Positions 8,502 to 17,853 of a stretch of DNA of 64,000 nt are shown here, in pieces. The position numbers and the translations under genes were made by a program. The stretch is from positions 62,001 to 126,000 of the forward strand of contig CAJTVN010000004.1 of assembly GCA_910579685.1 (NCBI GenBank), written 5' to 3'. Source of the DNA: an uncultured Lachnospiraceae bacterium. GTDB taxonomy: Bacteria > Bacillota > Clostridia > Lachnospirales > Lachnospiraceae. The notes below the pieces were generated by a model. That model saw only the letters and a list, made by a program, of their open reading frames with translations. It was not told where the DNA came from and made no database searches. The number at the start of each line of letters is the position of its first letter. The stretch's first letter is position 1.

Positions 8502-9512
8502 CTACGTCGGCTCTTCCTCTTCGTCCTCTTCGTCCTCTTCGTCCCTCAGCCAGGACTCGTCCACCTCATAGCCAAAGGTATCCTTCAGATAAGCCTTCCA
8601 GTCAAAGACAGCCTCCACCGCCTTCATGGCGACCTCCACCATGTCCCGGTCCGGCTCCTTGGTGGTGAGGCCCTGCAAAAGCAGCCCCGGCACGGAAACC
8701 ATGCGGACAATGATATTGTTGCTGTTTCCCGCCAGCCGGATAATTTCGTAGGAGATCCCCGCAATCACCGGAATCAGGGCCACCCGGAGCAGAATCCTGT
8801 ATACCGGGTTTTCCACCCGGATAAAGAAAAACAGAATTATACTGACAAAAATGACAAACACCATAAAGCTGGTGCCGCAGCGCCTGTGGATCCGGGAGCT
8901 GCGCATGACATTGTGAACCGTAAGCGGCCTTCCCTTTTCCACGCAGCTGATGCATTTATGCTCCGCCCCATGGTACTGGTAAAGCCTGTAAATATCCTTC
9001 ATCAAACTGATTCCCACCACATAGGCGAGAAAAATAAGGATCCGGATCCCTCCCTCAATAATGGTAAGGAGCGACGTGTTTCTCACATACTGGGAAAGGA
9101 CGGAAGAGAGAAAATAGGGGAGCAGGATAAAGATTCCCACCGCAAGGGCAATGGATACCACGGTGGTAATTCCCGTCAGAAGGCTTTCCGCCCTGCCGCC
9201 TGAAATTTTGTCAAGCGCTTTGTCCAGTTTGGTTTCCTTTGCCTCCTCGTCCTCATAAAAAGAAGCCGAATAGTTGATGATCTTCATTCCCAGCACCATG
9301 GAATCCACGAAATTAAAAACGCCCCTGACAAAGGGTATCTTTCGCAGTTTACTTCCATGCATGGCTCCGCAGAACACGTCAACCTCAACCTCGATCTCTC
9401 CATTGGGCTTTCGGACAGCCACGGCGTAGTCATCCTTATTTTTCATCATCACGCCTTCGAGAACTGCCTGTCCTCCTATCCCTGAAGAGCGGATGCGCTT
9501 TCTGTTTCTCAT
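8502..9512 (-). CDS. DUF1385 integral membrane protein
   Basis: About 336 residues. The N-terminal GIGGQAVLEGVMMK block is the DUF1385 hallmark, followed by several TM helices (for example VVSIALAVGIFILLPYF and IEGGIRILIFLAYVVGISLM) and the conserved YHGAEHK and RCGTSFM sequences. The C-terminus ends in an acidic tail of Glu and Asp. The molecular function is unknown, although the family is nearly always linked to rpmE, prmC and prfA in Firmicutes, as here. ATG at 9512 is chosen over 9674 because an AGAGGT site precedes it and the earlier extension is low-complexity Ala/Lys-rich sequence. Confidence 0.85.
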   Translation of the reverse strand: MRNRKRIRSSGIGGQAVLEGVMMKNKDDYAVAVRKPNGEIEVEVDVFCGAMHGSKLRKIPFVRGVFNFVDSMVLGMKIINYSASFYEDEEAKETKLDKALDKISGGRAESLLTGITTVVSIALAVGIFILLPYFLSSVLSQYVRNTSLLTIIEGGIRILIFLAYVVGISLMKDIYRLYQYHGAEHKCISCVEKGRPLTVHNVMRSSRIHRRCGTSFMVFVIFVSIILFFFIRVENPVYRILLRVALIPVIAGISYEIIRLAGNSNNIIVRMVSVPGLLLQGLTTKEPDRDMVEVAMKAVEAVFDWKAYLKDTFGYEVDESWLRDEEDEEDEEEEPT

Positions 9513-9639
9513 GTCAATACCTCTATTCCTATTCTTTTTTGCCGCCGCTGACAGCCTGCCGGCAGGTTTTGCCGCCGCTGCCTTTGCGGGGCGGACTGCC
9601 GCAAATTGGGGTGCCGTCCGCACAGGTAAAAGTTTCTTT

Positions 9640-9684
9640 ACAACACAAAACAAGGCTGAGATGCAGTGTAACACCTCAACCTTA
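9640..9684 (-). terminator. stem-loop terminator after rpmE
   Basis: On the minus strand a 9-bp stem (AAGGTTGAG with CTCAGCCTT, one G-U pair, 9652-9683) is followed by the T-rich GTTTTGTGTTGT. It lies just after the rpmE stop and may be leaky into DUF1385. Confidence 0.55.
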
Positions 9685-9700
9685 TTGTTCTGTACCTGAC

Positions 9701-9907
9701 CTATTTGCTTGTTACGCCATACTTCTTATTGAACTTCTCAATACGTCCGTCAGCCCTTGCCGCTTTCTGCTGGCCTGTGTAGAATGAATGGCATTTCGAA
9801 CAAACTTCAACATGGATGTCCTTTTTGGTTGAACCTGTCACAAATGTGTTGCCACAGTTGCAAGTTACAGTTGCCTGATAGTACTCAGGATGCAGTCCTT
9901 CTTTCAT
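9701..9907 (-). CDS. rpmE: ribosomal protein L31 (zinc-binding form)
   Basis: A 68-residue L31 of the large ribosomal subunit. The zinc-binding cysteines are visible as CNCG (near 16-19) and CSKC (near 36-39), so this is the Cys-containing type rather than the zinc-free paralogue. Its sequence begins MKEGLHPEYYQATVTC as expected. It has its own well-formed promoter at 9985-10013 and a following stem-loop, between rho upstream and DUF1385 downstream. Confidence 0.97.
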   Translation of the reverse strand: MKEGLHPEYYQATVTCNCGNTFVTGSTKKDIHVEVCSKCHSFYTGQQKAARADGRIEKFNKKYGVTSK

Positions 9908-9984
9908 GTTTTCACCTCTCTATAATAAACTATTCTGCAATTTTCAATTGTCCGTTCCCATACTTTGTCCGGAACAGCTTTTTA

Positions 9985-10013
9985 ATTGTAGCACAGCTTA
10001 CCACAGTATGCAA
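9985..10013 (-). promoter_or_regulatory. promoter of rpmE
   Basis: Minus strand: TTGCAT (10008-10013), a 17-bp spacer and TACAAT (9985-9990), about 78 bp before the rpmE start. Only the rho-rpmE gap contains it. Confidence 0.55.
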
Positions 10014-10021
10014 GCGTTTTA

Positions 10022-11503
10022 TCAGATAAACTTCATTTTTTTGACCATATTTACAAATTCCTGATTATTCCTCGTCTTAGCGAAAAGATCCAGGATGCGG
10101 TCCACCGCTTCCTCGGGCTTCATCCCGTTCAGCGCCTTGCGGATAATGTTGATCGCCTCCAGCTCATCCGTTGCCAGCAGAAGATCCTCTCTTCTGGTTC
10201 CCGACTTGGGAATATCGATTGCGGGGAACACTCTCTTTTCCGACAGCTTGCGGTCCAGCACCAGCTCCATGTTGCCGGTTCCCTTAAACTCCTCGTAAAC
10301 CACGTCATCCATCTTGCTTCCCGTATCCACCAGGGCCGTTGCCAGAATGGTAAGAGAACCGCCCTCCCTCATATTCCGGGCCGCTCCGAAAAACCGCTTC
10401 GGCATATGTAACGCCGCCGGGTCAAGACCGCCGGACAGGGTTCTGCCGCTTGGCGGAACCGTCTGGTTGTATGCCCGCGTGAGCCTGGTAATACTGTCAA
10501 TCAGGATCATCACGTCCTTTTTGTGCTCCACAAGACGCTTTCCCCTCTCAATCACCATCTCGGACACTCTCTTGTGGTGTTCCGGCAGCTCGTCAAATGT
10601 GGAATAAATCACCTCCACGTTAGGTCCTTCGATCGCTTCTTTAATGTCCGTCACTTCCTCGGGCCGCTCGTCGATCAGCAGAATGATCAGATGCACCTCG
10701 GGCGCATTCCTCTTTACGGACTTGGCAACCTCCTTGAGCAATGTGGTCTTACCTGCTTTGGGCGGGGAGACAATCATGCCTCTCTGTCCTTTTCCCACGG
10801 GACTGATCAGATCCATGATCCGCATGGCCACGCTTGCGCCCGGCATCTCCAGGTGAAGACGCTCATTGGGGAAAATCGGGGTCATGTCCTCAAAATTTCT
10901 TCTCTTTGCGGCCTCCTCCGGCGTATAGCCGTTGATGCTCTTCACATACAGGAGGGCGGCAAATTTTTCTCCCTGGGTTTTGATCCTGGTATTTCCCTCC
11001 AGGATATCGCCGGTTTTCAGCCCGAAGCGCCGGATCTGGCTTGGCGCCACATAGACGTCCCTCTCACCGGGAAGATAATTCTCACACCGGATAAAGCCAT
11101 AACCATCCGGCATAACCTCCAGAATACCGTGGGCCGAAATCCCGCTGTCAAGCTCTGCGGGAAACTTGTCCTCATCCACTTTCGCCTCTTCCCGGCTCCT
11201 TGCTTCTTCCCTCGGCCTTGCATCCTCCCTGTTTCTTACCGGTTCCCTGGCGGCCCTTCCCTCTTCCCTGCCCTCCGGCCTTGGCGATTCCGCCTTCGCT
11301 TCCTCCGTGCGCTTCTCGGGGGCTTTTAGCGCCGCAGGCTGCCCGGGCAGTATGCTTTTTCCCGCCGCCTTGTCCTTCTCGTCCTCCGCCAGCATCAGCT
11401 CCACCAAATCCGACTTCTTCATTGTGGAAGTACCTTTCAGTCCTCTTGCTTTCGCAATCGCCTTCAAATCTGCGAGAGCCAAAGACTCATACCTTTCTCT
11501 CAT
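10022..11503 (-). CDS. rho: transcription termination factor Rho
   Basis: A 493-residue hexameric RNA-dependent ATPase/helicase. The N-terminus (YESLALADLKAIAKARGLKG) is the Rho N-domain, followed by an extra 60-80 residue segment rich in Arg and Glu that is typical of clostridial and actinobacterial Rho. Then come the cold-shock-like RNA-binding domain (GYGFIRCENYLPGERDVYV), Walker A (PPKAGKTTLLKEV), Walker B (VILLIDERPEEV) and the Q/R-loop region. ATG at 11503 is chosen over 11551 because GGAGG lies six bases upstream and the product then aligns with known Rho starts. A promoter with a good -10 is at 11596-11624. Confidence 0.96.
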   Translation of the reverse strand: MRERYESLALADLKAIAKARGLKGTSTMKKSDLVELMLAEDEKDKAAGKSILPGQPAALKAPEKRTEEAKAESPRPEGREEGRAAREPVRNREDARPREEARSREEAKVDEDKFPAELDSGISAHGILEVMPDGYGFIRCENYLPGERDVYVAPSQIRRFGLKTGDILEGNTRIKTQGEKFAALLYVKSINGYTPEEAAKRRNFEDMTPIFPNERLHLEMPGASVAMRIMDLISPVGKGQRGMIVSPPKAGKTTLLKEVAKSVKRNAPEVHLIILLIDERPEEVTDIKEAIEGPNVEVIYSTFDELPEHHKRVSEMVIERGKRLVEHKKDVMILIDSITRLTRAYNQTVPPSGRTLSGGLDPAALHMPKRFFGAARNMREGGSLTILATALVDTGSKMDDVVYEEFKGTGNMELVLDRKLSEKRVFPAIDIPKSGTRREDLLLATDELEAINIIRKALNGMKPEEAVDRILDLFAKTRNNQEFVNMVKKMKFI

Positions 11504-11595
11504 ACAATCCTCCATTTCCTTTTTATCCACTTCTATCGTTAAACTGCTCAATGGGATTTATATCACGACTTGTCATTTGAAATGTCTGTAAATGC

Positions 11596-11624
11596 ATTAT
11601 ACACCAGAAAATGTAAAATAGAAA
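11596..11624 (-). promoter_or_regulatory. likely rho promoter
   Basis: Minus strand TATAAT (11596-11601) with a weak TTTCTA -35 hexamer 17 bp upstream (11619-11624). It lies 93 bp before the rho ATG, in the only noncoding stretch between comEC and rho. Confidence 0.45.
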
Positions 11625-11632
11625 GTAAATTT

Positions 11633-13843
11633 TTATAAAACTTTTTTTAAAAATTCCTCCACCTGCATTCTGCTGCCGTCCGTCCGGAAAGTAACCGCCC
11701 CGGATCTTTCGGTAATCCGTATCTGTGTTCCTTGTTTTTCAAGCCGTTCCAACAGCTCTTTGTGGGGATGGCCGTAGCGGTTGTCCCTTCCGCAGGAGAT
11801 CACCGTATACGCCGGAGAGAGCAAAGTAAGCAGCTGTTCCGGGGTCGAACCCGCAGAGCCATGGTGGGCTGCCTTTAATACCGTGATCTTTTCGATTCCC
11901 GCCTTCTCCAGGCTCCTTAAAAGCTCCCTCTCCCCCTCCTTTTCCACATCTCCTGTAAGAAGCGCTGAAAAACCGCCGTATTTTAAAAACAAAACCGTGG
12001 AATACTGATTGGGCTCGGGATTTTCGTATCCCTTCTGCGGATGAAGGCAGAAAAGCCGAAGCTCCCCTTCCTCAAACACATTCCCTCTGCTCACAAATCC
12101 CACCGGGATTTGCGCCTCCCCGGCCGCATCCAGCAGCCTCTCATAGCCATCGTTTACCGCCTCCTTTCCCACCCCGGGAAGGTAAAGCTTACGAACCGTA
12201 ACGCCTTCCTTTTCCCCCTCCTCGATAAGCTCCAAAATCCCATTGCAGTGATCCGCATCCGGATGGGTAACAAAGACGGCCTCCAGCCGGTCCGCTCCCC
12301 GGTATTTCAGATAAGGCAGGATCCGGTAGGCGCCAACCCCCTGCACGGATGAACTTCCCCCATCCACCAGATAATGGCGGCCGTCAGCGCTCTGAATATG
12401 AATGCAATCCCCCTGCCCCACATCCAGGAAAGTGATTTCCAGCTTTCCGCCATCCCGCAGGAACAAAAACGACGCTCCCAGAAGTACCGCTATCCATCTC
12501 CCTTTCAGGGAAACTCTTTTCTGAAGGCAGATTACTCCCAAAAGCACGGCCGCATAACCGATCAGCGCAACGGTACCTGGTCTGCCTGCCGTGACAAGCC
12601 CGAAAGGAAGCCTCTCAGAGAAAAGGCACGCCTTTTCATAAAGACCCAGGATGATCCGGATCGGAAAACCGCAGAGGAACGCCGCCGCCTCCATTCCCCA
12701 TTCAACCCCCTTCGCCGCCATGCCCCCAAACACAAGAAGGAGAATCCCGCAGGGCAGAAGAAGGCTCATCAGAGGGATCACCAGCAGATTCAGCACCGCC
12801 GCATAAACCGGGGTCTGGTAAAAACAGCAAAGCTGCAGGGGAAGTCCCGCCAGGGTAATAGCTCCGCTCTGGCAGATTGTTTTTTTGATCCTGCTTTCCT
12901 CCTCTCTCCCGGTCAGGGCCGGAACCAGAAAGGCAATGGCAAAAACACAGCCAAAGGAAAACAGAAAACCGCTGTCAAACAGATAAAAGGGCTGCCCGAT
13001 CAGCAGAATTACCGCCGCGAGATACGCCGCCGTCACCATGTCGTAGGTCCGTTTAAAGAGCAGAGCCCCCATATGAATGACAAACATCAGGGTTGCCCGC
13101 AGGGCCGATATCGAAAAGCCTGTCAGAAAGCCGTACAGCACCATCACCGCTGCCGGAATTCCCGCCGCAAGAGGCGGCGGCGCACCCGCCCGTTTCAGAA
13201 GCCGCAGCAGCGTCATGCCAAGCAGCGAGACATGAAGCCCTGAAATCGCCAGCACATGGGCGATTCCGTTTCTCTGGTAAAGACTTTTAATCTCCCCGTC
13301 CATGGCTCTTTTTTCCCCCAGAAGCATGGCCTTCATCACAGAGGCGTCCTGCCCGGAAAGAAAACGCTCCAGAATCCGGGAAAAAAACCGCCTTGTCTCG
13401 TAAAGGCCCTCCGCCATGTGATGATACGTATTGGATTTTGCCTGAATTTCCGTTTGATTTAACTGAAAAGATATTTTTAATGTGTGATAATAAGATTTCG
13501 AATCGAATTGACCGGGATTGGAAGGCGGCTCAAAGCATTTCAGCTTTCCTCTCACCCGCACGATGCTTCCCATCTCCGGCAATGCCTGATTGGATTTCAA
13601 ATAACAGATAACGCCCTCCGCCTGCTGCAGGCAGCCGTCTTTCGGAACCGGGTGCAGGTAGAGCACCTGCTTTTCCGTCCCGGTCCCGGAGCCGCTTTCC
13701 TTTTTGTACACGCTTCCGGTCAGCTCCACCCACTCCCCCTCCCGGCTCTCAAAGCCGGAGGGCGCAGGGGCGGTCAGCTTTGTTCCCAGAAACAGAAACA
13801 AAATCACCGCAAGGCAGAAGAGACTTAACGGTCTTCTCCTCAT
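11633..13843 (-). CDS. comEC: ComEC/Rec2 DNA uptake channel protein
   Basis: A 736-residue polytopic membrane protein, normal for ComEC, which moves single-stranded DNA across the membrane during competence. Order of parts: an N-terminal DUF4131 region, the competence domain with many TM helices (IAHVALA-type start GIAHVLAISGLHVSLLGM near residue 190, then long hydrophobic stretches to about 490), and a C-terminal MBL-fold domain (FLDVGQGDC, THPDADHCNG). The MBL zinc motif looks complete. It follows a GerM-like lipoprotein gene by 26 bp. comEA lies about 3 kb upstream in the same direction; no comEB/late competence operon is visible. The presence of both genes suggests latent transformability. 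Confidence 0.93.
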   Translation of the reverse strand: MRRRPLSLFCLAVILFLFLGTKLTAPAPSGFESREGEWVELTGSVYKKESGSGTGTEKQVLYLHPVPKDGCLQQAEGVICYLKSNQALPEMGSIVRVRGKLKCFEPPSNPGQFDSKSYYHTLKISFQLNQTEIQAKSNTYHHMAEGLYETRRFFSRILERFLSGQDASVMKAMLLGEKRAMDGEIKSLYQRNGIAHVLAISGLHVSLLGMTLLRLLKRAGAPPPLAAGIPAAVMVLYGFLTGFSISALRATLMFVIHMGALLFKRTYDMVTAAYLAAVILLIGQPFYLFDSGFLFSFGCVFAIAFLVPALTGREEESRIKKTICQSGAITLAGLPLQLCCFYQTPVYAAVLNLLVIPLMSLLLPCGILLLVFGGMAAKGVEWGMEAAAFLCGFPIRIILGLYEKACLFSERLPFGLVTAGRPGTVALIGYAAVLLGVICLQKRVSLKGRWIAVLLGASFLFLRDGGKLEITFLDVGQGDCIHIQSADGRHYLVDGGSSSVQGVGAYRILPYLKYRGADRLEAVFVTHPDADHCNGILELIEEGEKEGVTVRKLYLPGVGKEAVNDGYERLLDAAGEAQIPVGFVSRGNVFEEGELRLFCLHPQKGYENPEPNQYSTVLFLKYGGFSALLTGDVEKEGERELLRSLEKAGIEKITVLKAAHHGSAGSTPEQLLTLLSPAYTVISCGRDNRYGHPHKELLERLEKQGTQIRITERSGAVTFRTDGSRMQVEEFLKKVL

Positions 13844-13869
13844 ACTGCCTTCTTTCTGTACGATTACTT

Positions 13870-14814
13870 TTATTTGCTTTCGAGGTCAAGATTTCTCTCA
13901 AACAGCAGGGAGAGAGAAAGGGTTTCCCTGTAATTTATGTTTGTCTCCCCATTGATGGAAATCTGAACCTTGTTTACGTTGGATAACTCCACAAGCGAAT
14001 TGACCAGCGAATAAACCGTGACCTCCGGCGTCACATTGTAAATCTGATTGCCGAAACCGCTGTCCAGGTTCACGTAGCAGATCCCGTCCCTGATATTTAC
14101 GCTGACCACCTTGGTCTCCGGGTTCACCACCGGATATGCCTTGTCATTGCCAAGACCCGTATCATTTTCCTTGGGACCCGCAATGATCTCCTCCACGATC
14201 AGGCGCTCCATGGAGATATTACTGCTGTAGACTTTATTTCGCGTGACCTCTGTGAGGCCGTCTCCCGTCTCGTTGGCAAAATACAGGCGCAGCCTTGCCT
14301 TCTCATAGGTATTGATCTCATTTCCGGCGTTGTCGATAAACATATCCCGGTTCATCACTCCCACCACATTTCCGGAGGCATCCGCAAGGGGCTGCATCCC
14401 AATGGTAAAAGTCACGTACTGGACGTCTCTGACCTGGGTCAGCGTTCTCACGATTGCCGCCCGCACCAGAATTTCCGTTATCATCTCCTGATTGCGGTAT
14501 TCCTCGTCAAAATCAAGGGACAGCTGCCCGTCCACCAGATGATAGGACAACAGCTGAAAGTTTCCCGCAAGCGGAGGCCTGTATTCCAGCCTCTCCGGCA
14601 GGGTCTCCATCTGTCCGATCAATTCCTCCAGCACGGTATCCGTATCCCTGCTCTGCGTCTCGTATTCGTAAAAGAGCACCCCGGTATTGTCATGATTTAC
14701 ATAAAATATTTTGTAGACGTCGCCTTCTTTTTTTTCCTGGCTGCCGCAGGCCGGGACAAGCGCAAGGGCCAGGCCGATCAAAGCCATCAACCACCATGTT
14801 TTTCTTTTTTCCAT
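13870..14814 (-). CDS. GerMN-domain lipoprotein
   Basis: A 314-residue lipoprotein with signal peptide and lipobox VPAC (Cys23). Two GerMN domains follow: about 40-160 (LSLDFDEEYRNQEMITEIL near 98) and about 180-310 (ISMERLIVEEIIAGP, then VNIRDGICYVNLDSGF). GerM-type proteins support spore germination or spore-wall peptidoglycan assembly in Bacillus. It is 15 bp downstream of a WalK-like kinase and just before comEC, all in the same orientation. Its co-transcription with an envelope-stress two-component system suggests a cell-wall role, but this is inference. Confidence 0.85.
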   Translation of the reverse strand: MEKRKTWWLMALIGLALALVPACGSQEKKEGDVYKIFYVNHDNTGVLFYEYETQSRDTDTVLEELIGQMETLPERLEYRPPLAGNFQLLSYHLVDGQLSLDFDEEYRNQEMITEILVRAAIVRTLTQVRDVQYVTFTIGMQPLADASGNVVGVMNRDMFIDNAGNEINTYEKARLRLYFANETGDGLTEVTRNKVYSSNISMERLIVEEIIAGPKENDTGLGNDKAYPVVNPETKVVSVNIRDGICYVNLDSGFGNQIYNVTPEVTVYSLVNSLVELSNVNKVQISINGETNINYRETLSLSLLFERNLDLESK

Positions 14815-14829
14815 AACAGCCAGCTCCTT

Positions 14830-16311
14830 TTACGTACTTCCGTGGATCAACGGCATCTTTACCAGGAATCTGGTTCCCTCGCCCAGCTTGCTCTCCGCCC
14901 TGATCGTACCCCTGTGGAGTCTTATTGCGCTCTTTGTAATCGCAAGTCCCAGGCCGGTACCCCCGATCTCTCTCGAGTGGGACTTATCCACCCGGTAAAA
15001 CCGCTCGTAGATCTGCAGCATGGCATCCTCCGGAATCCCGATCCCTGTGTCCGCCACCTCCACCGTAAAAAACTGGTGATCCGCATCAAGGGTTACGGTC
15101 ACCTCCCCGTGTTCCTTATTATACTTGATCGCATTCTCCACCAAGTTGGTCAGGATCAGTGACATTTTCACCTCGTCAACCTCGGCCAGCACTTCCCTTG
15201 CACTGACAAGATTTAACTCGATATCGTTTTTCCTTGCGATGGGGCGAAGACGTTTTAAAATAATCTCCGCAAGATTATTCATGTGCACCACGCTGATATT
15301 AAGCTTTGCCGCCGTCTTGTCCATTTTCACAAGGGCCAGCAGATCGTTAATCGTCTTGTCCTCCCTGTCGATCTCCTCCGCAATATCCACCAGAAATTCC
15401 CGGTAAAGCTGAACCGGAACATCCTGCTGGCCAAGAAGGGAATCCGCCAGCACCTTCATGGAGGTTATAGGGGTCTTCAGCTCGTGGGACACATTTGCCA
15501 CAAATTCCTGCCTGGAATTGTCCACGATCTTCATTCTCCGGATCAGACTGTTAAACGCATCCACGATATGCTCCGTTTCCAGATAGTCGGGAACGGAAAT
15601 CGGCTCGTCAATATGGTCGTCCTTAATCTCGTTGATGGCTCTGGAAATCCGGTCAAAGGGACGTATCAGAATCTGAGTGAGGACCATTGCGATGACCAGG
15701 ATACAGACAAACATGATAATCATGATGATAAACGCCCGGTGATCCAGAATATCCAGTGTGCTTCTTATAATATCCGTGGAAACGCTGGTCAAAAGCACGC
15801 CCCTTGTCAGCTCTGTCCCCTCCGGGATTTTGTCCGTCGCCGTCTGGGCGGAAACCGTCTCCACAATCGGGGTCGTTATCTCAATAAAGCCGTTTTTCTC
15901 ATCATAGTTGGACATGGTCGTGCCCTTGAGGCATTTAATCACTTCCTCGGAGATAATCGTCCTGCCCTCGCTGATCCCGTAGGTATCTTTTACCACCTTC
16001 AGATTTCCGTTGATAATCAGAACCCGTCCGCTGTACAGATTGGAGAGCTGCTCCAGCTCCGCATTAATCACCTCCGACGAGGTGTCCTGCAGATAATTGT
16101 AGGTGATCAGATGATTGGCTATGATCTTGAGCTGATTCTGCACGTCCGACTGCCGGACTGCGACGGCCCGGTTCTCATAATTCTGCAGAATCCCTTCCTT
16201 GATAATCAGCGTTGGGACGAGCCCCATTAGAAAGAGAATCACAAAAAGGCGGAATTTGAGGCTCCGCCAGATTTTCAGCTTTTTTATAACACCTTTCACT
16301 TTGTCTGCCAT
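14830..16311 (-). CDS. WalK/VicK-like sensor histidine kinase
   Basis: About 493 residues: TM1 near 19-38 (FRLFVILFLMGLVPTLIIK), an extracellular sensor of about 130 residues, TM2 (AFIIMIIMFVCILVIAMVLT), HAMP, HisKA (FVANVSHELKTPITSMK, phospho-His) and HATPase_c with N box (LTNLVENAIKYN) and G boxes (DTGIGIP, GTGLGL). No PAS domain is evident, unlike Bacillus WalK. ATG at 16311 (MADKVKG) is preferred over 16347, which would start inside the regulator. It is cotranscribed with the OmpR-type regulator upstream, nine bases away, and the GerM and comEC genes downstream. Confidence 0.9.
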   Translation of the reverse strand: MADKVKGVIKKLKIWRSLKFRLFVILFLMGLVPTLIIKEGILQNYENRAVAVRQSDVQNQLKIIANHLITYNYLQDTSSEVINAELEQLSNLYSGRVLIINGNLKVVKDTYGISEGRTIISEEVIKCLKGTTMSNYDEKNGFIEITTPIVETVSAQTATDKIPEGTELTRGVLLTSVSTDIIRSTLDILDHRAFIIMIIMFVCILVIAMVLTQILIRPFDRISRAINEIKDDHIDEPISVPDYLETEHIVDAFNSLIRRMKIVDNSRQEFVANVSHELKTPITSMKVLADSLLGQQDVPVQLYREFLVDIAEEIDREDKTINDLLALVKMDKTAAKLNISVVHMNNLAEIILKRLRPIARKNDIELNLVSAREVLAEVDEVKMSLILTNLVENAIKYNKEHGEVTVTLDADHQFFTVEVADTGIGIPEDAMLQIYERFYRVDKSHSREIGGTGLGLAITKSAIRLHRGTIRAESKLGEGTRFLVKMPLIHGST

Positions 16312-16319
16312 ACCGGTAC

Positions 16320-17000
16320 CTATGCAAAATAGTAACCAACGCCCCACTTGGTCAAAACATACTTGGGATCGCTGGGATTACCTTCTATCTTTTCGCGCAG
16401 CCTTCTAATATGGACATCCACGGTTCGCACATCTCCCGGATAATCCGCTCCCCAGATCAGCTTGAGAAGGCTTTCCCTGCTGTAGACCTTGTTGGGATTC
16501 AGGATCAAAAGCTCAAGCAGTTCAAATTCCTTGGCGGTCAGATTAATCTCCCTCTCCGCCACATAAACCCTCCTGCCCTCGCAGTCAAGGCGCATGTCCC
16601 CTCTCTCAATGACTTTCTCCCGCTCTTTGTCCTTCGGCGTGGTTCTTCGGATAATCGCCTTGATCCTCGCTTTTACCTCCAGAATGTTAAAGGGCTTGGT
16701 GATATAGTCGTCCGCCCCGTATTCCAGGCCCAGGATCTTATCCATATCCTCCCCCTTGGCTGTCAGCATGACGATGGGCGTGGCGGAAAATTCCCGGATC
16801 TGCTGGCAGACCTCAAAGCCCGACAGCTTCGGGAGCATCACGTCCAGCAGAATAATATCATATGTATTGTCCTTCACCTTCTGCAGCGCTTCCTCGCCGT
16901 CATAGGCGCAGTCAACCTCCATGCCGTCCTGCTCCAGGCTGAATCGGATTCCCTTTACGATTAATTTCTCGTCATCTACGACCAAAACCTTTTTTGCCAT
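16320..17000 (-). CDS. OmpR/PhoB-family response regulator (WalR-like)
   Basis: A 226-residue transcription regulator. The receiver domain has LVVDDEK, the phospho-acceptor LLDVMLP (Asp53) and ITKPFN (Lys102). The C-terminal winged helix is of the PhoB/OmpR type (LTAKEFELLELL, DVRTVDVHIRRLREKIE, WGVGYYF). It is the partner of the adjacent kinase, nine bases downstream. The sequence resembles the essential WalR group closely, but with no yycHI genes alongside the WalR label is a similarity call. Confidence 0.93.
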   Translation of the reverse strand: MAKKVLVVDDEKLIVKGIRFSLEQDGMEVDCAYDGEEALQKVKDNTYDIILLDVMLPKLSGFEVCQQIREFSATPIVMLTAKGEDMDKILGLEYGADDYITKPFNILEVKARIKAIIRRTTPKDKEREKVIERGDMRLDCEGRRVYVAEREINLTAKEFELLELLILNPNKVYSRESLLKLIWGADYPGDVRTVDVHIRRLREKIEGNPSDPKYVLTKWGVGYYFA

Positions 17001-17048
17001 GTTTCCAAACCATTCCTTTCATCGCCTGCAGACCCTGCCGCCTTTTAC

Positions 17049-17720
17049 CTACACGGTAATATCATCCCGGATCTTTGCAAACAGCCCCTCCTTGATTCCT
17101 TCCACTTTCATAATATCCTCTATCCTGTCATAGGTTCCATTCGCCTCGCGGTAAGCGATAATGCTCTTCGCCTTGCTGCTTCCGATTCCGGCAAGAGTGC
17201 ACAGCTCTTTTTCGCCGGCCGTGTTGATGTTTACAAGGCCTGTCTGTTCCTGTGCCTGCAGGCTTATCCCCTGTGTCTCCATTTTCAAAAAGCCCTGCGC
17301 AGTCTCCTCCCTTGTAGGGACATACAGTTTTACCCCGTCCTGAAGGCTCTCGGCCTGGTTTAAATAATCCGGATCCGCCTGACCGGTAAATCCTCCCGCC
17401 TCCTCGATTGCCTGGTAAATCCTGCTTCCGCAGGCAAGGCTGTAAACCCCTGGATTTACCACGGCGCCGCAGATATGTACAATAATCCGGTTCTCCGCTT
17501 GATCCCTGCCGGTATCCTCATCCGTTTCAAAATCCGGCTCCTTTCCGGTCTGCGGCTCTGCCTCCTGCTCCTGCGCACAAAGCGGATCCTCCGTCTCGCT
17601 CTGTGTCAGGTAAACCGTCTGCTTTTTTTCGCATCCAAAAAGTATACAGACAGAAGCTGCCAGTATACTTAAAAAAATCCTGAAGTAATTTAATTTCGTA
17701 TGGTATTTTTTCAACGTCAT
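17049..17720 (-). CDS. comEA: ComEA DNA receptor with lipoprotein-type N-terminus
   Basis: A 223-residue ComEA, the surface receptor that hands double-stranded DNA to ComEC. A hydrophobic segment at about 14-30 ends in ILFGC, a good lipobox, so it may be lipid-anchored rather than TM-anchored. An acidic linker follows, then an SLBB domain (VHICGAVVNPGVYSLACG) and a C-terminal helix-hairpin-helix pair (VNINTAGEKELCTLAGIG, SKAKSIIAYREANG). ATG at 17720 (MTLKKYH) has a GGAAAGGAA site; the frame reaches 17753. A promoter at 17769-17797 precedes it. It heads a unit that runs through the two-component pair to comEC. Confidence 0.9.
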   Translation of the reverse strand: MTLKKYHTKLNYFRIFLSILAASVCILFGCEKKQTVYLTQSETEDPLCAQEQEAEPQTGKEPDFETDEDTGRDQAENRIIVHICGAVVNPGVYSLACGSRIYQAIEEAGGFTGQADPDYLNQAESLQDGVKLYVPTREETAQGFLKMETQGISLQAQEQTGLVNINTAGEKELCTLAGIGSSKAKSIIAYREANGTYDRIEDIMKVEGIKEGLFAKIRDDITV

Positions 17721-17768
17721 ATTCCTTTCCGCACGCAGGCAGAAAGCCCCCATATAACGACTGATTTC

Positions 17769-17797
17769 ATTGTAAAGGATATTGGAAACTTTCGCAA
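17769..17797 (-). promoter_or_regulatory. promoter for comEA and downstream genes
   Basis: Minus strand: TTGCGA (17792-17797), 17-bp spacer, TACAAT (17769-17774). About 48 bp upstream of the comEA ATG. Confidence 0.5.
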
Positions 17798-17853
17798 GGA
17801 TTCTTTCCTTTATTTATCCTTAATTTATTACATGTGCGGGGAGGGGCTTTAAA

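Noticed and set aside
9539..9600. GC-rich repeats around 9540-9595 (GCCGCCGCTG twice)
   Set aside because: Two close copies of a GC-rich word upstream of DUF1385; no clear operator or terminator structure beyond a short palindrome.
12374..13243. 289-residue plus-strand frame
   Set aside because: Antisense to comEC; low-complexity basic sequence and no family.
15283..16230. 315-residue plus-strand frame
   Set aside because: Antisense to the WalK-like kinase, a shadow of its conserved domains.
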